From Monosporascus cannonballus (taxonomy: Eukaryota > Ascomycota > Sordariomycetes > Xylariales), in NCBI GenBank assembly GCA_004154925.1, contig QJNS01000219.1, positions 1 to 64,000 on the forward strand: a stretch of DNA of 64,000 nucleotides, read 5' to 3'. A model generated the notes under the pieces. It was given only the letters and a program-made list of their open reading frames with translations. It had not been told where the DNA came from and did no database searches. Position 1 is the first letter of the stretch. Each line of letters opens with the position of its first letter. The position numbers and the translations under genes are program-made. This document shows positions 11,393 through 25,400 of this stretch, piece after piece.

Positions 11393-12753
11393 ATGGCTGG
11401 CGGTGCACGATGCCTCCTTGCTCCCGTTTCTTTCTTGCGCAAGTCGGGTCTCGTAAACGAGTCGGTTTCGTCAAGCATACCATCTGATGAGTCGGGATCG
11501 GTGGCTAACTGGGTCCGCCATTTCGAACGAGCCACAATAGAAAGGGGAATTGCAGCTGTATGATATCACGTCCCGCCTTTTACATATGGGCCTCGCAGAT
11601 GGATGGTTTGCGGGGGGAGCGGGCCCTCGAATGCGTTGTGAAGGCTTTTTTTTTTTTTTTTTTGGCACACACCGGGCGGAGGACTCCCTTCATATCCTCC
11701 CTCCCTTAGCCGAGGTTCGTGACGTGGGACGACAGGTAGCTATTGCTGAGAGGTGCGGTCTCGCGGCCTCAGTTAACATGCGCCCCCCCAGTTTAGTTGC
11801 CTTAGCGACTGAGGCTGCCACAATACAGAGGACGATGAATTGCCAGTTGGGATGCCCGTTCATGACTTGTTACGTGACTCTTCGCTTTCAGCGTTCGTGT
11901 GCTCTTGTGGGTTTGAGACACTCCTGCGATGATGGTTAGGCTGGATGGATACTTTAAAGATGATGACGGCATATGGTCCACAGCCGGCTCTGCCGTGTCT
12001 TTCCGCTAGATACCCGGGTACTTTGGATATGATGATTTGTTCCTCGGATTCTTTGAAGAGTCATTAGGTAACCGCTTTTAAGGATCCAGGACACTCGCGT
12101 CTAATACCCCGAGCTAATATCTACCGTCTCACAGGGTAAAATGCTCGCCGAACTGAACCGCCGGGTCCCCTAGAAACCTCATTATGCGGCACCAAACGGG
12201 ACCAGTTCCTTCGACGCCGATTGGATACGGCAGTCCAGTCCATCACAAAACTTTGCATATTATCGAAAAAATCCATAAGCTGTGCAAGAGTGCCTTTACA
12301 ACAAGGCGAGGAAGGCAAAAAGAGCAGAGGGGCGCTTTGGTAGCTAGAGCCGGAAGGGCCGAAGATGGGGTTGCGGCACAAGGGGTCTTTGTGCGCTCAT
12401 CGGCAAGGTTTATGTTGAGTGACTTGGGCTTGGGAAGCATTGCAGACGAGGGGATCTAACATTCTAAAAGATCATCTTTATAATCCTCTAGGAAAGCAAA
12501 CCTTATGGGACGTAACTTGGCTGGTGTTTATCCTTTTTTAAAGTAGCAGCTACTCATAAAACGCACCCTTGAGCGTCGGTTTGGTTGGGCTAACACCAAG
12601 TGCTCAAGTAGGTACCAGGAGACTACATTGTCAATGCTCCTAAAAAAACACCATGCCACCTTCGTATAAAACAGCTACCCCGGATAAAAGCGTATTTACA
12701 ATCCATCTCCCGACACTACCTAACGGCGCCTCCCGAGAATCCGCTCACGAAGC
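11393..12753. other. Intergenic with poly-T tract
   Basis: 3' flank of the bromodomain gene. An 18-base T run lies at 11646-11663. Open frames on either strand (for example 11550-11939) lack any protein-like character. Nothing else is recognised. Confidence 0.5.
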
Positions 12754-13209
12754 TCATTTCGGGAACCATTCAGGGATGACCTCCTCCGGCACCTCCGTAT
12801 CTGGATCCTCTCCGACCTGCACGATCCGCGTGTTAGGGGACAGCTCAGGGGAAGCCAAGACCCCCGAGGACCGGAACAGTGCCGCCAAGCTCGGCGAGAA
12901 GAACACCGGCGCTCTAGTACGGCTGTGGTGTCGGCGTCGAAGTCAGCTACCAGCGCGTGGATCACGTGCTGCACCGCGGCGCTCGCCTTCGTCGGTGACG
13001 GACGCCGCCTCGCGATACCGGCGCACGGAGTCCGCGTCGCCTGCCCGCTGGCAGACGCAGCGCGTGTGGTCGTGGTCAACCTTGCAGGCTGCCGGCAGCC
13101 GCATCAGGTACCCGTAGCAGCTCGGCTTGCAGCTGGCCCCGCCTCCGCCGGTGGGGGCAGTGATTTGCTCTCGGAGAGGCTCGGGCATGTTTTGCACTAG
13201 CTCCGCCAT
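12754..13209 (-). pseudogene. Small cysteine-bearing protein gene, apparently interrupted
   Basis: From ATG at 13209 the frame reads MAELVQNMPEPLREQ and then a cysteine cluster CKPSCYGYLMRLPAACK... RCVCQ, and stops with TGA at 12943-12945. Beyond the stop the same frame resumes as APVFFSPSLAALFRSSG and VGEDPDTEVPEEVIPEW, ending at TGA 12754-12756. Between them an alternative frame reads VIHALVADFDADTTAVLE, which is also protein-like, so two compensating frameshifts or an unrecognised intron are possible. No GT-AG pair that restores frame was found by eye. It could be a live 88-residue protein (12943-13209) or a decayed gene. The cysteine spacing is not a confident match to CFEM or any family I know. 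Confidence 0.35.
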
Positions 13210-14006
13210 GGTGCGGCGGCGCTGGTGCTTGCACGGTGTGGCCGATGGCTTGGTCGGCTGAGTCTTGGAGATACCTGGTGTCGAAGGGGATTTGGATGTG
13301 GTGAGGGTGGCTGGTACGTTTGATCAGGTGTCTCCTCGCATGGTTCTCAGACAGGCCGGAGATGGTTGTTTTTATGCAAGGCATGGTTAGGCATGAGGGG
13401 GCTATACGCACTCCTAACTATTATCAACTTTAAACAGGATTAGCGGACTTCTTTGCTCGGGGTCGGTCGAGTTTAGTAAGGGGCAAGGGGTTCGTCATTT
13501 TCTTTGTTTTATCCTTGCAACATCATGACATTTTTACGTTAATTGAGGTCGACGACTTAGGACATGACAATAAATCTGATAGTCACGCTGACGAGACGAA
13601 AAGGTTGTATAAAAAGCGGAGGAAGCAATTATTATTTAACTCGATTCGAATTTTATGAATCAGTACTTTCGAACTGATTTATATAATGTGGATTCTTGAA
13701 TCATGGTTATTCCGGGGCGTTTGATGTACCTCGGGAGATACATAGCCTCGAAGGCTACAATGAACCACGTCCTTCCAAAAAGGCCCACGCTCCAGTATAA
13801 AATTCTTTGGTCTTATACAGTCAAGTATACAGATATCTCTGGAAGATTTCGAAGGTTCGATTGGATAATTTCATATTAGCTCCTCTACCAGTGGCTCTCC
13901 TACATGCTGGAGAAAGACCGAATGAGTCTAGATTTCCTGACGGCTTTCAAAGTCTATATCCATACACTCCACCAACACCATGTAAACCATCAAAAGAAAT
14001 GCTCCT
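13210..14006. other. Intergenic, nothing recognised
   Basis: AT content rises toward 13.7 kb. A short perfect inverted repeat (AATCAGT / ACTGATT) sits near 13,660. No gene is supported. Confidence 0.45.
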
Positions 14007-15476
14007 TTAAAGGCCACTCTCTATCCTCCTCCAGATCGCAGGCATCGTGACCGGGGTCTCCAGCTTCATCATCTCGGCAAGAACCACACAGAAAACGATC
14101 ACGACCCAAACCATGGAGGCGTACGAGGGATATACCAGAAAAGCGATGTAGAAGCTCTGCATGATCGTAGCGACCTGCCACTTCCAGCGCCAGATCTTAA
14201 CAAGAAGCGTCACGACATCATACACGACCATCTCTATTCTCCACGGATTCGCGAAGCGCTCCCACCTCTGCCGCCTCTTATCGTGGTCGTATATCGACTC
14301 CTCAGACTCGAACGGGACCCGCCTATTCCTGTTCCGCAGCCGGTAGTCCCAGAATGGGGTCAAGCGCCCATCGGCACCGTACGGCCGCAACCGGCAGAAC
14401 CGCCTCCAGCGCTGCGCGATCTCCTGCGCGGTTGCGCGGTCGACGTCGAAGTACTCGCCGTGGCTCCTACTCCCGTCGCCGCAGTGGCAGTCGAAGACGT
14501 ACAAGAAGTTGTACAGCTCAGCGTGGATCAGCTTCTCCACCTTGAAGTAGAAGGGGACGGGCACGTGTTCCGGGTCGTCCTGCTGATCCTCGACCAGCAC
14601 GTGCTGGCAGACGGACTTTATCCTTTTCAGTCGGTCCTGCTCTGACCCTTTAGTCACGCCGATCTTGACGATCCGCTTAGAAGGGTCGCTCTTCGGGACC
14701 ACTTCGAAGATGTAGTTGTTGCCGAGCTCTTCTGCTACGTTGAGCTTGGCCTTGGTCAGTGGTTTGTTGAGAATGTCTGCTATTTTGGCGTCGACTTGTG
14801 ATGGAGTCAGTAACTTCCGCGGTGTCCCTCTACACCTAGATGGCGTTCCAGGGCTTTCGGAGGCCTCATGTCTAGGTTGCGGAGTCTGCTCGGTTTGAGG
14901 AGTTGGCGTCTTTGCGGCTGGCGTGGTTAACACCGAGCTCGACTGTGATCGTTCTCGCTGCTCAGGGGTATATTCTGAAGCTGTCGCTCTGGGTCGCACA
15001 TCAACCGTCGTCGGCTTGTCGTCCTCAATTTCTATTGGATTTTGCGCACTCCCAATTGGTGCACCTTTTTGGTCATTATGATATAAAGGCGTGTGCTGCT
15101 CGACTAACAGAGATTGTTCTCGCTGTTCAATGGAAGGTCGTCTAGTATCACCCAGCGCCGGCTCATCATCCGGAATCTCTATTGGCATTCCTGCACTCCC
15201 AATTGAGGCGGCACGATCATGATTCGAAAAGGGATCCTGCTCTCCCGGTATCGAGCCAGTGGACACATGTCGTCGTCTCCACTGTCTCTGTCGAGATTTC
15301 GTTGAAGAAGGCGCTGAACGGGGGGTTTTAAAATTGGATGGGTTTCCTGGGTTTCTGACTTTCTTCTCGATCCTAGTGTGCGTGCCTTGCCGTCCAGGGG
15401 GTGTTCTAGGTGGAGTCGTAGACGCACGTAGCGCTGGTTGAGCATTGCTGGTATGGGTTTGGGGCAGCGCTTCCAT
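14007..15476 (-). CDS. T5orf172 (GIY-YIG-like) domain protein with hydrophobic C-terminus
   Basis: 489 residues from an ATG at 15476. Residues 1-230 are low-complexity, Pro/Ser/Thr-rich, and contain an imperfect tandem repeat: IGSAGMPIEIPDDEP (about 92-106) and IGSAQNPIEIEDDKP (about 141-155), each resembling a SUMO-interacting motif. Residues about 253-357 match the T5orf172 domain, a GIY-YIG relative: NYIFEVVPKSD, VKIGVTKG with a following Arg, KVEKLIHAEL, the CHC pair at 330-332 and HGEYFDV (339-345). Near the C-terminus two hydrophobic stretches (about 417-430 and 434-470) look like membrane segments. Fungal T5orf172 proteins are common, but their role is not established and DNA cleavage by this one is only a possibility. 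There is no intron or break. Confidence 0.8.
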   Translation of the reverse strand: MEALPQTHTSNAQPALRASTTPPRTPPGRQGTHTRIEKKVRNPGNPSNFKTPRSAPSSTKSRQRQWRRRHVSTGSIPGEQDPFSNHDRAASIGSAGMPIEIPDDEPALGDTRRPSIEQREQSLLVEQHTPLYHNDQKGAPIGSAQNPIEIEDDKPTTVDVRPRATASEYTPEQRERSQSSSVLTTPAAKTPTPQTEQTPQPRHEASESPGTPSRCRGTPRKLLTPSQVDAKIADILNKPLTKAKLNVAEELGNNYIFEVVPKSDPSKRIVKIGVTKGSEQDRLKRIKSVCQHVLVEDQQDDPEHVPVPFYFKVEKLIHAELYNFLYVFDCHCGDGSRSHGEYFDVDRATAQEIAQRWRRFCRLRPYGADGRLTPFWDYRLRNRNRRVPFESEESIYDHDKRRQRWERFANPWRIEMVVYDVVTLLVKIWRWKWQVATIMQSFYIAFLVYPSYASMVWVVIVFCVVLAEMMKLETPVTMPAIWRRIESGL

Positions 15477-16387
15477 TTTGCTAAGATATGACGACGACTA
15501 TCATTCAACAACTTTATATATAATTGGATTTTGTGAGAGACAGATGCACCTTGGTTTTGGTTTGAGAATAAGCTAGAGTCTTGTGCTCGAGATATATATA
15601 ATACATCCAATGCCATCTCGACGGCTTGGTATAAGTGCATCATGACCCCGGCTACTTGGTCGGCGGAGCACAATGCACAGCCCCATGACTTGAAACCAAC
15701 AGTAGTATATACGGCCGGCCATCACCGAGACCCATGTTCGCCATGGTAGGTAGGGTTGCATGAACATGTCAACATTCAGTGATCAATTGCAATCCGCAAC
15801 TATGTAAAGGTGGCAGGAGTTTCTCATTCACAGAATCACCAGCTGGCGGCCTCTTAAGTGATCCTGGTACTTGAATGTATATCTCACGACCAGCATGGCT
15901 ATGCAGAGTTATTCAGCCTTGCCATACTAATTATATACTCCTAATATGTAAAAAATAAAAAACTGCCTTGTTTAGGCACAAGGGAAAGGATGAAGCCCTC
16001 CGTACGTAGTTCGTTCTGTAGGTCGCATTTAATGCAAATTCTAAAGGCCTTTATGCACTGCGTGAATTAATTTCAAATCATGCTTATGCATTCGTCAGTA
16101 CAGATAAGGAGGGTAGTAGTAATCATAGTTGTAGTAGTGTTTAACTTCAGGTGTCACCTAGCCAGGTGTACTATAATATACTAAATGCCCTTGTTTTAAC
16201 GTAATAAGCTTAAGAACGAAGTGGACGAAGGTTACTGCATCAAAAATTTCTCTTCCCTTAGAACCTATTTCCGTATTTGGATTTTGGCACGTCCTAAATA
16301 GGAAAGTAAAGGCAAGCGAATTATGCAATCGGTATGCTAGCAAAACCTTAAAGCAAGGTTGTTTAGGAAGCTCTAAAACTCTAAGAG
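15477..16387. other. AT-rising edge of gene block, no gene
   Basis: Promoter side of the T5orf172 gene grading into AT-rich DNA. The last five bases (AAGAG, 16383-16387) match the five bases just right of the copia-1 right LTR (32968-32972) and are a probable target-site duplication. Confidence 0.5.
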
Positions 16388-16498
16388 TTAAGACAGAAGG
16401 TGAGGCTACCCTGCAAAGATTTGTATGGGAAAACGTTCAGGGGAGACTCAAGGTGTGTCGCAGAAGATAGAATTAACTATATTCTTGCTATAGAAGCC
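16388..16498 (-). repeat. Left LTR of copia-1, first fragment
   Basis: Aligns with 32634-32743 of the right LTR, for example GCAAAGATTTGTATGGGAAA in both. Most differences are C/T or G/A. It ends at TAGAAGCC, where the nested element begins; the LTR continues at 27304. Confidence 0.85.
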
Positions 16499-19400
16499 AT
16501 ACCTCATCGTGATCAGGACCCCATTTTGGAGGTTGTGGCTGCGCCTGCGGCGCAGCAGCCGTAGCCACAGCTATTGCTTTTAATCAAGAAATATCTGTCA
16601 GGGGTCCAATATATTAGCTAAACTCCTTTAAGAAAAATACCCACAAAAATAATAAAACCTTTAAAATAAGGCCTAATAGCAAATTATGATTTTTTTGTTC
16701 CGTTTAATATATTTTTATATAAATTTGCAAAAATTATTAGTATTAATTTTGGTAATATATATTAATTAGAAAATTTTTAATATTTTAATTTATTTAATTT
16801 AATATAAAATTAAAAATTTTATTTAATACGAAATAAAAATTATTATAATAAAAAAATAACTTAAAATCTTAATTAATATATATTATAATTTTTTAATTTT
16901 TTTAAGCTAATATAATAATAATATAATCTTATAAGCCAAAATAATAATATATAAAGTTTAAAGTCGTCCGTAATAAATCACGAAATATATTTTTTTCCTA
17001 ATTAATTAAATATAGGTAATATATTTAAAAATTTAAAATAAATATTTTAAATTTTCGAATATTTAATTTTTTAAAATCAAACGTTTATTTTTATACGATA
17101 TTTTTACCCGTTTTTTATTGATATAAACATAATTAATCTATATGTTAATATTATATATACGGTTAATAACCTTATAAAAGTTTTACGTTATTAATTTATT
17201 TGTTTTATATTAAGTATTATATTTAATAAATAAGGCCATATTTTACGGAAAAAATAAATTAATATAATATATAATTTAATTTTTCGAAAACTTAATATTT
17301 TTTTTATTATTAAAATAAATTTTAATTTTTTTTAATTATTTAAACTTTTTTATTAATAATTAATTTAATTTTTATTTAAGTTATATTTTTAATAAAATTA
17401 ATAGAAAAATAACGAATTTTTATATTAATAATTTTATATTTTACTTTTATTTTAATATTTACGAATACGAAAAAATTTAATTTAAAAAAATTTAATTATA
17501 TAATTGCCGGATAATATAATTATATTAATTTTAATTTTAAATAAATATTAAATAATTAATTCCAAACTATTATATTAAATTTTATTTTCGAATAATAATA
17601 TAATTTAATTTTTATCGATAAAATATATTTATTATTAAAATTAAAAAGTTTTCAGTTTAAATATCTTAATATATAAAAAAGACATTTTAATTTTTTTATT
17701 TATATATATTAATTTATTTATATAATAATTATTAATAATATTATAAAAAGCCAAATCACAAAATATAACGGTTTTCGTTAAATCGACGTTTTAATTAAAT
17801 ATAATTATAAGGCGGAAATTTGGCATTTTAATATTAATTATTCCGAAATTAATATTATTATTTTTCTTATATTTAAAAGTTAATATTCGAATTAAAGATA
17901 TTTAAATTTTTTAATAACTAATATATCCGAGTTATTAAATAATATTTTTTAATTTAATTTAATAATTTACGTTTTATTATTAAAATTATTATTTATATTA
18001 ATAATAAAGCGAAAATTATAGATATCTGTAATTATTTAATTACAATCATAATAAACCGGGAATATTTATTAAAGATTATAAAAAAAGTTATTAAATTTTA
18101 TAATTTTAAAATATTTTATAGAAATTAAATTTACGTATATAATAATTTAAAATAATCGGATGGTTTTATCCATATCGTCATACTTATTATTATTTTTAAA
18201 TTAAATATAAATATATTAGATATTAATAAAATAATATAATAAACTATATTATAAAATTTTTCGATTAAGAATTTAAAATAATAATTTGGTTGAATAGTTT
18301 ATAATTATAAACGATTAAATAGAATTAATTATAAATAAGTTATATTATTTATATTTTATTAAGCGTTTAATAAATATAAAATTAAATTATTTATTTTAAG
18401 AAAGGTTAAAATAACGAAAATGATTTAAACCCGGTAAACCAAAAACCGTATTACTTATAAGAATATAAAGGTCGTAATAAAAAGCGATATAGCGGATTTA
18501 AATAATAAAAAAAACGACATGTAATTTATTACGAATAATTTTAATTACGATAAAATAATTATCAAATTTTAATTTTAATTTTCGGCCGGTTAAGATATTA
18601 TTTGTAAATTTTTAAAATAAAGTAATTTTGATTTACGATATCAAACAAAAACAAGGCCTTAATAATACGCGTGATTTAATGGCAAATATAAATATAAAAC
18701 GATTTTAATATATTTAAAAATAACAAAATTATTCTGTTAAAAAAGGACCGTAATAACTTATTTCCGGCTAAATCTTATTATAATATATATATATTTAATT
18801 TTTTCTATATATCCAAATTTTTAAATTCGAAATTATTTACGTAAAAATAACCAAAAGCCGGTTCGGTAAAGGCGGTTACTTAGGAAATAATAAAGTTCTG
18901 GTATAAATAATAAGTAAACAAATTACTTTTTACGCGGTTATTTCCGTTTGGCGGTAAAAAGGCAAAATAAATATTTATTTTTATTAAATTTAAACGGTTT
19001 TTATTTAATACATTTTCGAATAAATTAAATAAAGTTAAAGGTTTATATTTAATTTAAAATATACTCAAATTAATTAAAGCAGTTACCGATTTTAATAAAT
19101 AATAATATTAAGATATTTTTAAAAAACCGCCAATTTTCTGTATTATATATAATATATGAAAAAGTTATATTTTCAATTTTATAAAAAAATAAATAATTTT
19201 TTATAAGCGGTAAAATTTGCTTAATTAAAAATAACGGTATTATATTTTTATGCCGTAAACCGATCTATATAAATTACGGATTATTACTATGTTATAAATT
19301 TGACAAATATCGGAAAAAATTATAAGGCCGCCTTAAGTTATGTTTCGTCCTAATTAAAATATACCATATATAATCGGTCGGTTTAAACTAATAATTAACG

Positions 19401-22400
19401 ATTTAATAATAATCCTAATAATTTAAATATTAAACCGGTATATAATTTATATATTTTTATAATTTGAAATCATAATTTCGGTTATGATAACGCTTATATT
19501 TATATACGTAATTCGTAACGTACTAAGTAATCCTAATTCAAAACTTATTTCGTCCCTTTTATTTATAACCTTAATTTAAAATTTATTATTCCTAAATATT
19601 TTAATTTCTTAGTTCCGTTTTTATTATTATATTTATATTTGCATAATTCGTTTATTTTTATATTATTATCGGAATTCCTAGCGTCGTCAAATCGTAATAA
19701 TTCGTAATCCGACGTTATAAATAATATATTAAAAAAATCGAAATAATAATCTTTATCGAAATTAAGAAATTATACGTTACAAATAAACAATATTTATTAG
19801 ATAACAATATTAATAATAAATTAAAAATAATGGCAATATTAAATTAAAAAATAAAAAACGAAATTCTGCTAATTTTAATTAAGGCCGATAACAAAAAACG
19901 TATTCGGTTTCGGTACGGTATTATAATTATAAAACGTAATAACTATAAATATTTATATAATATTAATTAAAATTATTAATATATTATTTATTTATTAGAT
20001 TCGTTATTTTTATTAATTCTTAATTTATTAAACTGTATATAGGATATTAATTTGTTTTAATCCGTATTAATTATATGCTATAATATATATATAATAAATA
20101 TTTTAATTAAAAAGATTAACGGAATTTTATATTACGTAATTCGAATTATAATTTATTATGATTATTAATAAATTATCCTTTTAATTTTTAGCTCTTAATT
20201 TACGATACCGAATTAAAAGTTTTTAAATTTTATTTTCCGGTTATTCTTTTCGAATTTATTATATTAACTTTTAAAATATTTTTTTTAATTTTTAAAATAT
20301 TTTAGTTCGGGTTGAATAATTAAAATAAATAATCGATTATACGAGTAAATAAATAATATGGATAATTTTTTACCAATATTAAGAAAATTATTTTTTCGTT
20401 ATTAATATAATTATTCGGGCGTCCGTTTTTTAAAATATTAATTTAAAACGTTTAAAATCCCGGATTTATAATAAATTTTTATTAATTATATTTTATAACC
20501 GTATTTTTTTATAATTAGGATTAATATCTGTCGGTATACGGTCCTAATTAATATTTTTGGAAGCCGTCCGTATATTTTATTGTTATTTTATTAAAGATTT
20601 TAATAGTTATATTTTTTTCGAATTAGGATTTTTTGGTTTTTTTAATAAAGGTTAACGGCCGGATTTAATTTTTTTTTCCTTTACCGCGTTTTCTTTTTAT
20701 CGGCGTAGCTAAATCTTTGGCTGGTTTTAAGGATTCTTTTATTTTTTTCCCGGTTAATTTTAAAAATTTCTTTATATCAGAATTTTATATAGGCACAATA
20801 ATAATCGGATATTCCGGATAACCGCCAAAATCCTTAATATTAATACCGAATATACCGTGGTACTTAAGAATTAAATTTTTATATAAAGTTATTTGTTCGG
20901 TAGTTAATTACGTAAAATTACGGATTTTTTTTCGTTTAATATTATAAAAATAATGTTTACATAATATATATTATAGGATATATTGCGGTTTTATATTTTT
21001 CGTAATCGGGACCATAAAATTACCATATTCCTGGTATTATTTATATTATATAAATTATTATAAATTATATATTCCCGAAAAAGGCTAATAGCCTAAATTA
21101 TACGATTTTTTAAAATATATATATTAATTATATCTGTAATATAAAGAATATTTGTTTTACGGTTTTAAAAACTTATTATCTAATAATTCGTATTATCCGT
21201 ATTAATAACTTTATTATTATATTTTAATATAAGGAAAAAAACGAATAATATTATATATTATTTAATACTTTTTTGAGAATTTGGTAGAAATAAATATGAA
21301 AATTATTAGAATATATAAATACATTTTTATTAATTTTTTATAAGTTATGTATATATAATTAAAATCCCGGAATATTTATTTAAATATTATTTCGAAATTA
21401 TCGTAAATAAAAAATACGTTAATATAGATATAACGATAAATAATTTATATTTTTTAATACGTAATAATAAAATTTATCTTATAAAATCCTTATAATTTTA
21501 AAATTTTATTAAATAATTATTTAATTTAAGAAAAACTTATTTTATAAATTAAGACAAAATCTGAAAAAATAATATATATAATAAAAAATAAACTACGGAA
21601 AATAATACCGTAATTAATATAATTCGTATCGAAAATTAACTTAACGCCGTTATAATTTTTATATACGTTTTAAATTTTTATTAAATTATTATTTATTTTC
21701 CGAATATAAATACCGTATTTTATTTTATTAAACGGTAATAATATTATTATAATAATTACATAATATTAAAGATATATAAATAAGTAATTATAATACAAAA
21801 TTTATTAATATTATAAATTTATTAATATAAATTTAGCTTAATTAAAAATAAAAATATAAATAAAAATATAAAATATAATAAATAAGGTAAAACATATATA
21901 TTAAATAATTACTAAACATATTATTAATATAAATAAGGAATATATAAAGATTTATAATATATAAATAAAATTTACGAAAAATTTATAAATTATAAAATAT
22001 GTTAAAATAATATATATAATTAAGATTAAAATATATATAAATTTTAAGATTATATAATTATAAATATATAAATTATTAAGTTAATATAAGTTATTAATTA
22101 TAAATAAAAAATTAACTTTATTTTTTTTATAATGAAATAATAATATATAAGAAAAAAGCTTAATAACTATATATATTTTACATAAAATCTAGATTTTATT
22201 ATAAATTTTTTAAAATAATTTATAATATTATTTATTTAATTATACTTTTTATAACTTTAAATATGTATTATATTTTAATATATAAAATTATATTATTTAT
22301 AATATAATAATTATTAATTAATTTTTTACTTAATATTTAAAATCCATATTATAATATATATTTTTATATATTTTACGATATTATTAAAGGCAAATAAATT

Positions 22401-25400
22401 TTTTGCCGAAATAATAAAGGTAATTTCCGTTATAATTCTTAATAATATATCTCGAATAAACCCAAAAAACCTTGTTCGCCCGGTTAAGGGAATTAGATTC
22501 GTTAATAATATTTTCGAAAAATAATTTATTCCCGAAAAATAATTTATGCTTAAAAAATAATTTCAAAAATGGATAATAAGATCTCGGACCAAAAAATAGC
22601 CGGAATAAGTATTAAAATAAAAATAATCTGCTTTTAAAAAATAACTTTAAAAATAAATAATAAGATCTTTAATCAAAAATAGCCGGAACTAATACCAGAA
22701 TAACTTACGATAAGGCGAAACCGACGACATAATCCCGATTAAAGCATTTTTATATTAATTAAGTAATATTTAATTATTTTAAAATATAAGATATTTTTTA
22801 CGAAAAATGCATATTATACGTAACCGATTCCAAATATTAAATATATATTATAAAATTATAGTAATATGGTGAAAAACTAAAAGGAAATAAATATTAAATA
22901 TTAATATTATAATTTAAGATATTTTTTATAATAATAACCGGCAAAATAAAATTTATATTATAACGAATTATGCCGGCCTTATAAATTATTAAATTATTAA
23001 GTTAATTATAAACTTTCGATTAATTATTATTTTTACAATTTAATAAAAAATTATATAAACCGGATATTATATAAATAATATGAAAAACAGTTTATAATTT
23101 TATAAATCGGGCTACTTAATTAAGAAATATATATTATATAATTATTTTATAAATATTATAATTTACGAAATTATTTAAGTATTAAATATATAAATTACGT
23201 ATAAAAATATAACGAAAATTATTTATATGTAATCCTTAAATATTTAATATTATTATATAATCCGAATAAACTTTTTTAAAAATATTTACAGATAAATATT
23301 ACGTTTAAAATAAATAAAATTTTAAGATCTGAAAACGTAAAAGAAATTATTAATATATAAGTTATAATAACGTATGAAAAAAGATAAAATAATAAAAAGA
23401 AATTTTAAAAAGTATTTAAAAACGATAATTAATAAATTAATTGCAAATAAAGTATACGAGTTAACTCAAAATTATATATTCTATTTAATTATAAGTAATA
23501 CGATATTTTTATATAATTTTACGAAAAATAAAATATTTAAATAAAATATAATTAATTAAAATTACGTAAATTATAAATTTAATTATTTATATTAATTTCG
23601 TTAATAATTATATCGCGTACCGTATCGTACAGTATTATTATTTTTATTTATAATTTTATTATTAAAAATAAATAAGTTACGTTAATAAAATAATTAAGTA
23701 ATTGCAAAAATATATAAAATAATTGCGAAATTAATTAATTAATATTACGTAAGTAATAAAATTATATTAATATTAAAATTGTAATATAAGTATTATATTA
23801 TTTATAAAAAGATATAAATAATAAAAAGATAAAAAACTATATTAATAATTTGTTTTTATTCAATAAATTTTTATTTTATTTATCCGATAACGACGACGAT
23901 GATAATAAACCGCCTTAATTAAAATTATTAATTAAGTTATCGATAATTTGTATTATAAGATTATAACTTTTTTCTATATATAAGATATTACGGTTATCCG
24001 GAACTAAATTATTTTTAGTAAATTCGATATTAAAAACTTTTTAAGTAATTGTATTAAGATTATTTATAAGTTAATTTTCGTTTTTTGTTATATTTAATTA
24101 ATTAAGTTTATTTACGTTATTACTAATAGGTACGGTATTATTAAAATCGATAAATTTAATTTCCATAATGTTATAATTTACGGCCAGAATATTTTCGAAA
24201 TTTTAGCCATTTTTTTAAATTTAAGATAAATATCTTTTAATAAGTCAGAAATTCCGAAATAAAAAATAGGCGCGTTTAAGGATTTCGTTACAAAAGTCCC
24301 GAATAACGTAACGTTTATTTTGTAAAAAAATATAACGGGTATGGAATTTACGTTATAAGGACATATAGTACTTAATTAAAAACGAATTTCGGAAAAAAAA
24401 TAGTATTAACGTTATATATATTGTTTTTTGACCGGCGAAATTTGCTAGTAAATTATAGATTATAATGTTCGCCTTTTCGATCAAATATTTTATGTATTTT
24501 TTTCTTAAATTTTGTTGGAACTAGATTTAATATTAAAATCGAATTAATAAATACTTAATTTAACATTATAAAACGTAATATCTAATTAAAATAAAATATT
24601 TTTTTGCTGTAATTAAATTAACCGGCTCTATAAAAATTAATATTAATATTAACCGTTTAATATACTTAATGTTATTATATTGTATAATATGCGAAAAATA
24701 TAAATAAACTTAAATTACTTTTAAAAAAACGGCAATAATTTCGAAATATTTTATCGATAAGAATAATATTAATTAATTATTAGTTATTAGTTTCAATAAA
24801 GTTAAAAACGTTATCGTTTTATGGAATATCGGCCGTATTAAAAATATTTCCGGTTTTATAGTTATCTAATAAAAAGGTTTTATTCGGTACGTTTTAATTA
24901 GGATTACGCCGTTTAAAAATAATATAAATAAGTTATATTTCCGAATTAAAAAATAAAATATTTACGAATTATCCGTTAAATTATTTATATTACCAGGTAA
25001 TATATTATTAGCAAATAATAATAAAAAAGTTTCGTGGGCAAAATTTTTATTTATTAATATATTTTAATTAAAAATTTACGATATTTTCCTTATATATTTA
25101 ATATAACCAGAATATTTAAAAATCACCTTATACGTAATAAATTTAAATTTGGCAACCGTTAACCGGAAGCATATATATTTTATAAATTCGGTAAATTCGG
25201 TTTTCGGAAAAAGATTTTCGATTAAAATATTCCGGAAAATTCCATATATATTAAACGCTTTTATTATAAATAATTCGTATCGGGTACGTAATTCCTATAA
25301 AAATAACGCAAATATACAAATATTATATATATAAAAAATAAACAGTTTAAAAAAATAAAACTTTAATAATTTTTAATATAATTATATTATTTTAGTTAAA

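Noticed and set aside
11550..11939. 129-codon open frame containing a poly-Phe run
   Set aside because: The run is the 18-base T tract; the rest has no protein character.
22384..22566. BED zinc finger and hAT transposase
   Set aside because: Only a loose pattern with Cys and His positions replaced, and a 5-bp rather than 8-bp target duplication; kept only as a remark.
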